Assembly: GCF_023715155.1 (NCBI RefSeq)
Contig: NZ_JAMBNQ010000006.1
Span: 62,001 to 126,000 of the forward strand
Length of the DNA stretch: 64,000 nt
Origin: Neobacillus mesonae
GTDB lineage: Bacteria; Bacillota; Bacilli; Bacillales; Cytobacillaceae
Reading direction: 5' to 3'
A program made the position numbers and the translations under genes. Shown in pieces: positions 1 to 7,104 of this stretch. Under the pieces are notes generated by a model. That model was not told where the DNA came from, did not search any database, and saw only the letters and a program-made list of their open reading frames with translations. Each line of letters begins with the position of its first letter. Position 1 is the first letter of the stretch.

Positions 1-1166
1 ACCTGCCAGTTTCCTGAGAGTGAAATTAAAAATCCAAACGCAACTGGTGACACCATACCTGCTATTCCAAATCCAGTATTCATCATGCCGCTCGCTGTTC
101 CAGAATAATCTGGAGCTATATCCATCGGGATTGCCCATAAATTGGCATTACAAAGCTCAAGGAAGAAAAAGGCCAAGCTCATGGATATGGCAATTAAAGT
201 AAGGTTATGAACAAATAAGGTTGGTAATAAAAAGATCAGCGACCCTGCTAATCCAGTGATAAGGATTGATCTTCTAGCAAACTTTAGGTTTTTTGTCTTT
301 TTGTAAATCCGGTCAGATAATACTCCTCCCAAAGTATCACCAATAACCCCAGATAATAAAATACCAGCTGAAAATAATGCTGAACTCTTAATATTCAAAT
401 GATAAGCAGTAAATAAAAACGACGGGAGCCAAGTTAAATATACCCATAAGGTCCATCCATAACAAAAGTCTACAAATGTAACAGGAAGAATTCGCTTAAA
501 TAGTTTTTTCCAAGGGATGATCTTTTTAGATTGAGGATGATTTTCTTCATAAACAGGTAATGTGGCTAATTCCTCTGGAGTGATTTTAGGATGGTCTTTC
601 GGATTATCTTTAAAATACAAAGTCCAGACCACCATCCAAATAATACTGATTGCACCCATAATAAAGAATGATTCTCTCCAGCCAAAAGCAACAATAAATA
701 GAGCAATAACCGGTGGTGCAATAGCATTTCCAAGCCTGGAAGCTGAGTGGACAATGCCTTGTGCAAAACCAAATTTTTCTCTTGGCAGCCATTGGGACAT
801 TGCCTTTGTAGCTGTAGGAAAGGCTGCTCCTTCGCCGAAGCCAAGGCCAATTCTAACTAATATAGCACTGACTAATCCTGTTACCATACCGGTTAAAGCT
901 GTTGTTAAAGACCAAATCAGACCTACAAAGGTAAGAGTTTTCTTAGCACCAGCCTTATCGCCAATCCAACCACCGAAAATCTGAAGAAGAGCATATGGGT
1001 ATGCAAATGCAGATAAGATAAAACCCATTTCCGTTGTTGATAATCCTAAATCTTTTTCTATGAATGGAGCTGCAGTGGCAATGTTAACACGATCGATGTA
1101 GGTAATGAAGTACATGGCACATAGAAGAAATAACACCTTAGTTCCAACTGGGATTTTTTTCTTCAT
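1..1166 (-). CDS. MFS transporter, anion:cation symporter (ACS) type, cut by the left edge
   Basis: The minus-strand frame is open from an ATG at 1166 to base 1 with no stop, giving about 388 residues, so only the C-terminus is missing. The N-terminus MKKKIPVGTKVLFLLCAMYF leads into YIDRVNIATAAPFI, the first-helix signature of the ACS family of MFS proteins, which import organic anions. Many hydrophobic helices follow, with a central charged loop. A ribosome binding site AGGGGGAAAGG sits just before the start. A cre-like site and a 15-bp inverted repeat lie 110-180 bp upstream. Its neighbours are an acyl-CoA ligase pair and an acylating aldehyde dehydrogenase, so it probably imports the acid they use; SauU-type sulfoacetate carriers belong to this family. 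Substrate is inferred, fold is clear. Confidence 0.85.
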   Translation of the reverse strand, partial: MKKKIPVGTKVLFLLCAMYFITYIDRVNIATAAPFIEKDLGLSTTEMGFILSAFAYPYALLQIFGGWIGDKAGAKKTLTFVGLIWSLTTALTGMVTGLVSAILVRIGLGFGEGAAFPTATKAMSQWLPREKFGFAQGIVHSASRLGNAIAPPVIALFIVAFGWRESFFIMGAISIIWMVVWTLYFKDNPKDHPKITPEELATLPVYEENHPQSKKIIPWKKLFKRILPVTFVDFCYGWTLWVYLTWLPSFLFTAYHLNIKSSALFSAGILLSGVIGDTLGGVLSDRIYKKTKNLKFARRSILITGLAGSLIFLLPTLFVHNLTLIAISMSLAFFFLELCNANLWAIPMDIAPDYSGTASGMMNTGFGIAGMVSPVAFGFLISLSGNWQ

Positions 1167-1273
1167 ACCTTTCCCCCTATTATTGGTTTTGCCTTGCTCA
1201 AAATCTCAACATATAATTTGCTTATGAGCACCCGCCGCTTTTTGGTATTTATCACATCCTTTATTTGTATTTT

Positions 1274-1287
1274 TTAAAACGCTTACA
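1274..1287 (-). promoter_or_regulatory. cre-like site (CcpA) upstream of the MFS gene
   Basis: Read on the minus strand the sequence is TGTAAGCGTTTTAA, matching TGWAANCGNTNWCA at 13 of 14 positions. It lies 108 bp before the transporter start, where carbon catabolite repression could act. Confidence 0.55.
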
Positions 1288-1307
1288 TTTAGACTAGTGA
1301 AGAATGG

Positions 1308-1348
1308 TAAGGAATATTCCTGTCCAGGTGTTTCAGGAATATTCCTTA
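1308..1348. promoter_or_regulatory. 15-bp perfect inverted repeat, probable operator
   Basis: Arms 1308-1322 and 1334-1348 are exact reverse complements separated by 11 nt. Each arm contains the self-palindrome GGAATATTCC, so the site is a pair of palindromes about 26 bp centre to centre, roughly two and a half helical turns. It sits about 140 bp upstream of the MFS transporter start, next to the cre-like site. A dimer-of-dimers regulator such as the LysR protein at 5465-6364 could bind it; that link is only inferred. Confidence 0.6.
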
Positions 1349-1439
1349 TCCGTTGTAAGCACTTTCAGTTTTTAAGAAAGGCTCTTTTCTAAAAGATTGT
1401 TGCTTTTTGCACCCTTTTTAAGATTCGTTCAAAAAATAG

Positions 1440-1690
1440 AGGTAGAAATTCCCCTTATTTAGGAAATTGGATGTTAATTAGCTGAAATAGACGGAGGAAT
1501 TTCCCTTATTTGATTTTAAACTGCTAAAATCGGGTGCTTTTTATTGAATAACGGAAAAAACTCCGCTTATTTTTTACTATTTAAGCCTTAATTTTGCAAA
1601 TAACGGGAAAACCTCCGCTTATTTTTTACTTCCAAGGGGGCTATCCTGTAATCCAGCTTTTTCGCAGAGTCCGCTTATTCCTAAATAGAA
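1440..1690. repeat. Array of degenerate short repeats ending in CCGCTTATT
   Basis: The spacer holds about five imperfect copies of a roughly 30-nt unit. The two clearest, 1547-1578 and 1598-1630, share the pattern AATAACGGRAAAAMCTCCGC followed by TTATTTTTTACT. Weaker copies start near 1441, 1490 and 1664. No gene is visible between 1167 and 1754 apart from the regulatory sites listed. The array lies between the transporter promoter and the end of the SucD-like gene. Function unknown; it looks like a Bacillaceae intergenic repeat family. Confidence 0.55.
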
Positions 1691-1754
1691 TAAACCACTG
1701 CTTTTCTTGGCATAACAACATAGTTTACGAAAACAGCCTTAAGAAAAAACATGA

Positions 1755-2645
1755 TCAAATTTTGGAGGTTAAAATCGATTCCAATAGTGTGCCAACCTGT
1801 CTTGGACGTTCGGCAACAAGAGCTCCAGCATTTCTTAATGCCAGCATTTTGTCTTGAACTGTCCCTTTTCCAGCCGTTATGATAGCACCTGCGTGACCCA
1901 TTTTTTTCCCTTTTGGTGCGGTTCTGCCGCCTAAAAAGGCAACCAGCGGTTTAGTAAAGATTTTCTTTTCAATGGCTTCGGCCACTTCCTCCTCCATGGT
2001 GCCCCCAAGTTCACCAATCAACACAACAGCATCTGTATTTGGATCTGCTTGGAATAATGGCAGCACCTCTGCAAACCGGGTCAATGGGACGGGGTCACCG
2101 CCTATACCGATAAGTGACGAGGCTCCAAAGCCAGCTCTTACCACTTCAGCCGTTACTTCATTTGTAAGGGAACCGCTTCGTGTCATAATGCCGATCCGTC
2201 CTGGCCGGTACACACGTTCCAGCCAATACGGGAAAAATCCCATCATTGCCTGACCCATTGATATAATCCCTGAAGTATTTCCGCCAATGACCATAGCACC
2301 AGCATCAATGGCTGCCTTTCTCATCTGCAGTGCATCATGCAGCGGAATACCGTCACATAGAATCACCACTTTCTTAATTCCGGCATCAAGTGCTTCAAAT
2401 AAGGCTTCTTTTGCAAACCGCGGAGGCACAAACAATAAGGAAGCATCTACCGGTATATTTCTTACAGCCCTTTCAACAGTATGAAAAACTGGTACACCGG
2501 CAGCATACTGCCCTTCCCTGCCAGGTGTCACACCTGCCACAACATTTGTGCCATAATCAATCATATGTTTTGTCCAGAAGCTTCCTTCCTTTCCCGTAAT
2601 ACCTTGAACCAATACCCGTGTAAATTGGTCTAGGATAATGCTCAT
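1755..2645 (-). CDS. SucD-like alpha subunit of an ADP-forming acid-CoA ligase
   Basis: This 296-residue protein has the succinyl-CoA synthetase alpha fold: a CoA-binding Rossmann start (VLVQGITGKEGSFWTKHM) and a phospho-histidine loop KKMGHAGAIITAGKG with His251. Usual alpha subunits carry NCPG in the substrate loop; here it reads NTSG (residues 123-126), and the stretch after it is reworked to GIISMGQAMMGFFPYW. These changes argue for an acid other than succinate. It overlaps the upstream SucC-like gene by 4 bp (ATGA), so the two are translationally coupled. With the acylating aldehyde dehydrogenase upstream and the MFS carrier downstream, a role as sulfoacetate-CoA ligase (SqwL-like) is plausible. 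Other short acids, such as malate, remain possible. Confidence 0.8.
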   Translation of the reverse strand: MSIILDQFTRVLVQGITGKEGSFWTKHMIDYGTNVVAGVTPGREGQYAAGVPVFHTVERAVRNIPVDASLLFVPPRFAKEALFEALDAGIKKVVILCDGIPLHDALQMRKAAIDAGAMVIGGNTSGIISMGQAMMGFFPYWLERVYRPGRIGIMTRSGSLTNEVTAEVVRAGFGASSLIGIGGDPVPLTRFAEVLPLFQADPNTDAVVLIGELGGTMEEEVAEAIEKKIFTKPLVAFLGGRTAPKGKKMGHAGAIITAGKGTVQDKMLALRNAGALVAERPRQVGTLLESILTSKI

Positions 2646-3766
2646 TGTTTTACACCCCCAGAAAGTGCTATTGCTTTCTTGACCGCCTCTTCTGTATCGA
2701 TTAATGGCTCAATCCCTGCACTTCGAAGAAGCTCATGAGCTTTTTCTTCGCCAGTTCCCCTAATGGCAGCAACAATTGGAAAAGGTGGATTGAGTTCTTT
2801 AATGGCTTCTACAATTCCCTCTGCCATCACATCAGCTCTTGCAATGGTTCCAAACGTTACGATCAGCAGAATCTTTATATCATTTTTCATCATAATATCC
2901 ATTGCCTTCTTCGCCTTACGATAATTAGGTCCGCCAAATTCAAGATAGTTAGCAACCTTACCACCATAATCATTCACCAGGTCAAAGACCGTGTTTGTCA
3001 AACCAGCACCGGCACACATTAAACCGATTTCTCCATCAAACTGGATATATGGGATTCCTTCCTCCGCCGCTTCATATTCCGCATCATTTTCATAATAGGC
3101 CTCAGTCGCCTTAAACTGGGGATGTCTAAATAAGGCATTATCATCTATACTTACTTTCCCATCCCCTGCTATTAATTTTCCATCCTTGGTTACAATCAAT
3201 GGATTAATTTCCACTAATTCAGCTTCATAGGTTCTAAAGACATTATACAAATCTTGCAAAATTTTAGTCCCCTGCCCTATTAATTTTTCATCTATTCCCA
3301 TTTCATATAAAAGGCCGCGCACTTGGTAAGGTTGGATCCCTTTTGAAAGATCAATATAAATTTTATGGATTCGTTCCGGAATGTCTTTGGCAATTTCCTC
3401 AATATCCATGCCGCCTTCGGAACAGGCCATCATCATGGCTTTTCCTGTTACGGGATCAGCTGTAATCGAAACGTAGAGTTCTTTTTCGATTTGAATAGCT
3501 TCTTCAATCAAAAGACCGGACATATTTTTCGCTTTTGAAAAAATGGATTCCGCCTGGTTTGACGCTTCCTCTATATTTGAAACCAGCTTAATAAGTCCCG
3601 CTTTCCCTCTTCCGCCTTGCAGCACCTGGGCTTTTAAAACACAAGGAAAACCAATTTGGCCTGCTGCTTCCGCCATTCCTTCAAGTCCTTTAATGAACGT
3701 ACGATTTGGTACAGGAATTTCAATTTGTTCAAATAGCTCTTTAGCTTGGTATTCGAATAATTTCAT
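2642..3766 (-). CDS. SucC-like beta subunit of an ADP-forming acid-CoA ligase
   Basis: About 374 residues with an N-terminal ATP-grasp domain (MKLFEYQAKELFEQIEIPVP), the metal/nucleotide motif VEINPLI near residue 190, and a C-terminal CoA-ligase domain. The family segment NIFGGIMRCD that contacts succinate reads VTFGTIARAD here, matching the altered substrate loop of its partner. A TTG at 3769 and an ATG at 3766 are adjacent; the ATG has the better spacing from GGAGGTGA. The gap to the upstream aldehyde dehydrogenase is under 20 bp, so ALDH, SucC-like and SucD-like form one operon. The reaction is acid + CoA + ATP to acyl-CoA + ADP + phosphate; the acid is not fixed by sequence. Confidence 0.8.
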   Translation of the reverse strand: MKLFEYQAKELFEQIEIPVPNRTFIKGLEGMAEAAGQIGFPCVLKAQVLQGGRGKAGLIKLVSNIEEASNQAESIFSKAKNMSGLLIEEAIQIEKELYVSITADPVTGKAMMMACSEGGMDIEEIAKDIPERIHKIYIDLSKGIQPYQVRGLLYEMGIDEKLIGQGTKILQDLYNVFRTYEAELVEINPLIVTKDGKLIAGDGKVSIDDNALFRHPQFKATEAYYENDAEYEAAEEGIPYIQFDGEIGLMCAGAGLTNTVFDLVNDYGGKVANYLEFGGPNYRKAKKAMDIMMKNDIKILLIVTFGTIARADVMAEGIVEAIKELNPPFPIVAAIRGTGEEKAHELLRSAGIEPLIDTEEAVKKAIALSGGVKQ

Positions 3767-3784
3767 CAATCCATCACCTCCGGA

Positions 3785-5221
3785 TTACTTTCCATATTTA
3801 TTCCAATAATTACCCCACAACTCTTCTTCTGTCGGAACTACTTCCGGAATAACCCGGGAAACTCTTGTAATATTTAAAAAATGTTTATAAGATAAATTTT
3901 CTCCGATATTATTGCCTCCCCATGAACCTCCGCCCATAGAAAGGGTAAAGTTTAGTCCATTATTAAAATTACCGCCATTACCATACACTTGAACTTGATT
4001 AATCAATAATCTGCATACATCCATTTCATATCCAATCTGTTCTATATGTTTTTCATTGGTAGTATGCAGTCCGCAGGAGTGTCCTTTTCCCTGGTAATTT
4101 AAAATTTTCTTTGTTAGTTTCATTGCTTCTTGGAAATCCTTGGCTTTATAAACCGTTAGAACTACAGCCAGCTTTTCACCGGAAAATGGATAATCTTTTC
4201 CTACCCCGGTCTCTTTCACCATGAAGAAGGACGCATTTTGGGCATTCACATTATCCAGACCTGCCTCCTTAGCAATCACATTGGGATCTTTGGCCGTGGT
4301 GCGTGGATTTCTTTTTCCATCTATCCACATTGCCTCCTGCAGACGCTTTTTTTCCTCGGCATTACAGAGATATCCACCCTGTTTTTCCAGTGCTTCTATC
4401 ATCTGATCATAAACTGCTTCTTCAATGACAACTGAGTTATCGTTTGAGCAGCTAGTGGCATTATCAAAGGTTTTACTTAAGAAAATTCTCCTGGCTGTCT
4501 CTTCAATGTTGGCAGAGGCATCTACAATAGAAACAACATTTCCGGCTCCTACACAGGCATTCGGTTTGCCGCACGTTTGACCATTACGGACATTATTTGC
4601 CGAACCTGTTACTGTTACAAAATCAGCCTGACTCATTAATTCTTTTGTAATGGCTTTATTTACTGGGGCAGGTAGTATTTGGAATAGATCTTTTGGCGCA
4701 CCGATTTTTTCAAATTCTTCGTGTATATATTGGAGAAGTAATTGACTTGTGGAATGTCCTTTTGGTGAAGGCGCAATAATGATTGCATTCCGCCCTTTTA
4801 GTGCCATCATAGCAATATTAGCAGGCGTTGCACCTGGATTGGTAGAAGGTACAACAGCAGCCACAACGCCAACTGGTTTAGCGATTTCTGTTATGCCCTT
4901 TGCTTCGTCAATATTAATGATACCGACAGATTTTTCTCCTTTCAGGTCCCGGAGTGTTCCTAACGTTTTCCGTCTTTTCTTCGTAACCTTATCTTCGTAA
5001 CGGCCTAACCCTGTATCTTTTAAGGCAATTTCAGCCAATTTTTCTGCATGACCGGGTTTATAGATCGCCCAGGCAACAGCTTGAACCACTTCATCTACCT
5101 GTTCCTGGCTGTAGTTATAAAAGGAATTCATCGCCGCTTTTGCTTTTCTTACCATTTCGGAAACTGTTTCTTGAACATTTACTTCGACCGTTTGATTATC
5201 ACGATTTTTAACCTCTTCCAT
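3785..5221 (-). CDS. CoA-acylating aldehyde dehydrogenase, sulfoacetaldehyde-dehydrogenase-like
   Basis: An ALDH-superfamily enzyme of about 478 residues of the CoA-acylating (EutE/AdhE-like) branch, converting an aldehyde + CoA + NAD(P)+ to acyl-CoA or the reverse. Visible features are the cofactor stretch VVAAVVPSTNPGATPANIAM and the catalytic region KTFDNATSCSNDNSVVI, whose cysteine is residue 258 from the chosen start. The SCSNDNS pattern recalls SauS-type sulfoacetaldehyde dehydrogenases more than EutE or AdhE; this is from memory of the families. The ATG at 5221 follows GGAGGGG at good spacing; an upstream ATG at 5245 lacks a clear ribosome site. It is the first gene of the ALDH-ligase operon. 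Confidence 0.75.
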   Translation of the reverse strand: MEEVKNRDNQTVEVNVQETVSEMVRKAKAAMNSFYNYSQEQVDEVVQAVAWAIYKPGHAEKLAEIALKDTGLGRYEDKVTKKRRKTLGTLRDLKGEKSVGIINIDEAKGITEIAKPVGVVAAVVPSTNPGATPANIAMMALKGRNAIIIAPSPKGHSTSQLLLQYIHEEFEKIGAPKDLFQILPAPVNKAITKELMSQADFVTVTGSANNVRNGQTCGKPNACVGAGNVVSIVDASANIEETARRIFLSKTFDNATSCSNDNSVVIEEAVYDQMIEALEKQGGYLCNAEEKKRLQEAMWIDGKRNPRTTAKDPNVIAKEAGLDNVNAQNASFFMVKETGVGKDYPFSGEKLAVVLTVYKAKDFQEAMKLTKKILNYQGKGHSCGLHTTNEKHIEQIGYEMDVCRLLINQVQVYGNGGNFNNGLNFTLSMGGGSWGGNNIGENLSYKHFLNITRVSRVIPEVVPTEEELWGNYWNKYGK

Positions 5222-5306
5222 GGAACCCCTCCATCTATCATTCATTTCTTAACCAGCCCAAAAGGTTGGGCTTGCATGTTTAATCATAATGGATGTGCTC
5301 CCCAAA

Positions 5307-5336
5307 ATTCAATATATTTATAATATTCAATATATT
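5307..5336. promoter_or_regulatory. Direct repeat in the ALDH promoter region
   Basis: ATTCAATATATT occurs at 5307-5318 and again at 5325-5336, 18 bp apart, inside a very A/T-rich spacer between the LysR terminator and the ALDH start. LysR-type proteins bind A/T-rich T-N11-A sites in such positions. The assignment is weak. Confidence 0.3.
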
Positions 5337-5397
5337 CTAATATAAAATTAAATTTATCTGAAATATTTATGAATCATTTCGTACAGTTTCCATAGGT

Positions 5398-5435
5398 AAT
5401 AAAAAAGACCAGCTCGAATGATAGAGTTGGTCTTT
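5398..5435 (-). terminator. Rho-independent terminator of the LysR gene
   Basis: Arms 5424-5435 and 5404-5415 form a 12-bp stem (AAAGACCARCTC type, one wobble) with an 8-nt loop, followed on the minus strand by TTTTTTATT. It lies just after the LysR stop and before the ALDH promoter, so the two genes have separate transcripts. Confidence 0.8.
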
Positions 5436-5464
5436 AGAACTAGTTTACTATATCTCTTTTACCA

Positions 5465-6364
5465 TCAAAGTTCATAATGGATAAATGATAGAAAAGTTTC
5501 ACCAGCCGGTGTTAATTTCTTTTCATCATAAACCGAATAAAAATATCTCTTTAAATTTAAACCCTGAATCGTTAATTGCCGGATTGTTTTTAGCGAAAGT
5601 TCATGCTGAACAGATGCTTTTGAAATTATTGATATACCGATACCTGCTTCCACGGCCGATTTGATTGACTGTGTATTGTCCAATTCAAGAATAACATGCA
5701 GTTTTGATGGATCAATATTATTTTTTATTAACTGTTCTTCAAATAATTGCCTGGTCCCTGATCCTGATTCACGAAAAACAAATGGAAGAGTATAAATATC
5801 CTCCAGGGTCAGGCTGTTTCCCAATTCCATCGAATCTTGCAATGAAAAATCATTTGCGGCAATGATGATTAACTCGTCCTCAAAGAAAATGCGCTGCCGA
5901 TATTCAGGATAATTAATCATGGATTGAACAAATCCAATATGAATTTTCTCGTTAATCAGCTTTTCTATCACTTGTTCTGAATTGTTAATATCCAATAGTA
6001 TTTGCACATTTGGAAATTCCCTCTTGAAATTTCCAATCACCTGCGGGAGGATATGTTCTCCCATTGTCAAACTTGCGCCAATATGTAAAACACCGTGAAT
6101 AGAATTAGACAGCAATGTAATATCTTTTTCAGTTTGATGAACGATATAAAATATTTTTTCAGCAGATTGAAACAAGATTTCGCCTGCTTGCGTTAAATCT
6201 ACCTTTCTAGTTGTTCTTTTAAATAGTTTGGTATTAAGAGATTCTTCCAGCTGCCGGATTTGAAGGCTGATAGCAGGCTGTGACATATGAAGGATTTTCG
6301 CAGTTTTGGAGAAGCTTTTTTCACGAGCTACAGTATGGAATACTTTCAGATGTTCAAAATTCAT
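5465..6364 (-). CDS. LysR-family transcriptional regulator (CysB/CysL-like group)
   Basis: From the ATG at 6364 this is a 299-residue LysR protein starting MNFEHLKVFHTVAREKSFSK. The winged HTH covers residues 1-60 (SQPAISLQIRQLEESLNTKL) and a periplasmic-binding-like effector domain covers about 90-295. The open frame runs further upstream to 6511, but those residues do not fit the family, and the ribosome site AAGGAAGGAAC supports 6364. It is transcribed in the same direction as the ALDH-ligase operon and directly upstream of it, separated by a terminator. It is the obvious candidate regulator of that operon and the transporter. Effector unknown. Confidence 0.85.
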   Translation of the reverse strand: MNFEHLKVFHTVAREKSFSKTAKILHMSQPAISLQIRQLEESLNTKLFKRTTRKVDLTQAGEILFQSAEKIFYIVHQTEKDITLLSNSIHGVLHIGASLTMGEHILPQVIGNFKREFPNVQILLDINNSEQVIEKLINEKIHIGFVQSMINYPEYRQRIFFEDELIIIAANDFSLQDSMELGNSLTLEDIYTLPFVFRESGSGTRQLFEEQLIKNNIDPSKLHVILELDNTQSIKSAVEAGIGISIISKASVQHELSLKTIRQLTIQGLNLKRYFYSVYDEKKLTPAGETFLSFIHYEL

Positions 6365-6497
6365 CCCTTGTAGTTCCTTCCTTTGGAGTGGCTCCGATCC
6401 ATTATTTAGTAATAGTTTAACAATCATTCTTTTATTTATCAATATATTCCGATAATTACAGAAATAAAATAGTACTTTAGTAAGGTTGTAAAGCAGA

Positions 6498-6525
6498 AAG
6501 CGGCGGTCCATTTGGATCGCCGCTT
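6498..6525 (-). terminator. Terminator of the acetone carboxylase operon
   Basis: AAGCGGCG and CGCCGCTT form a strong stem that continues as GATCC/GGACC around an AAAT loop. On the minus strand it is followed by TCTGCTTT. It lies between the acxC stop and the LysR start. Confidence 0.75.
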
Positions 6526-6581
6526 AAATCTATGCATTACACATTGACGGAAAGTCAACCCCCGCTGATTGAAGTTTCACA

Positions 6582-7088
6582 TTATGCTTTTGGCAGTGGT
6601 TTTTTTATCCATTCTTTATAGAACGTATCAATATCCGGTTCAAAATCAAGAATAATTGGATACCAAGGAGGAACTGCTTCAACCTCCAGCTGTGCTGCAC
6701 AATTAGGGCAATAATATTCCCTAATTACCTGCCATTCTGGATCAGGAGACATTAATTTTGGATAAATTTCGTTCATCTTCTCCTCAGTGTCCCGAACAAA
6801 AATCCGAGCGTGAAGCTTCCAATTTTCTTTGTAATCGCAAAATTCATGACCACAGTCACATTTAACAATGCGGTCTCCGTTTGCTTTTTGTACAATATAT
6901 AAATGCAAGCCATATGGAAGAAGGATTGGATCATCCCAGCTCACCCGATCCTGCAAAACCTCCCGATAAAGTTCGAATCGTTCAGGGTCTTTATGGCTGG
7001 ACATCATTTCCTTTAACTGATAAAACTCTAATGTCCCTTCAATTAACTCATTTATTCTTTTCTTATCGTATTTTGCCACGCCATTCAC
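6582..7088 (-). CDS. acxC: Acetone carboxylase gamma subunit
   Basis: A 168-residue protein matching the small gamma subunit of acetone carboxylase, the ATP-dependent enzyme that turns acetone + bicarbonate into acetoacetate. Two Cys-rich segments are visible, KCDCGHEFCDYKENWKLHAR and YYCPNCAAQLEVEAVPPWYP, consistent with a metal-binding fold. It is the last gene of acxABC, 16 bp after acxB. Presence of this small subunit separates acetone carboxylase from plain hydantoinases, which lack it. The length equals the usual size for the family. Confidence 0.9.
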   Translation of the reverse strand: MNGVAKYDKKRINELIEGTLEFYQLKEMMSSHKDPERFELYREVLQDRVSWDDPILLPYGLHLYIVQKANGDRIVKCDCGHEFCDYKENWKLHARIFVRDTEEKMNEIYPKLMSPDPEWQVIREYYCPNCAAQLEVEAVPPWYPIILDFEPDIDTFYKEWIKKPLPKA

Positions 7089-7104
7089 CTCTTTGTCTCA
7101 TTTT

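Noticed and set aside
562..984. Plus-strand open frame of 140 codons
   Set aside because: It is antisense to the MFS transporter, whose frame is continuous with a family motif and ribosome site.
1440..1690. CRISPR array
   Set aside because: Repeat units are imperfect, spacing is irregular, spacers are too short and no cas genes are present.
1594..1857. Plus-strand open frame of 87 codons
   Set aside because: It starts in the repeat array and runs antisense into the SucD-like gene; repeat-derived chance frame.
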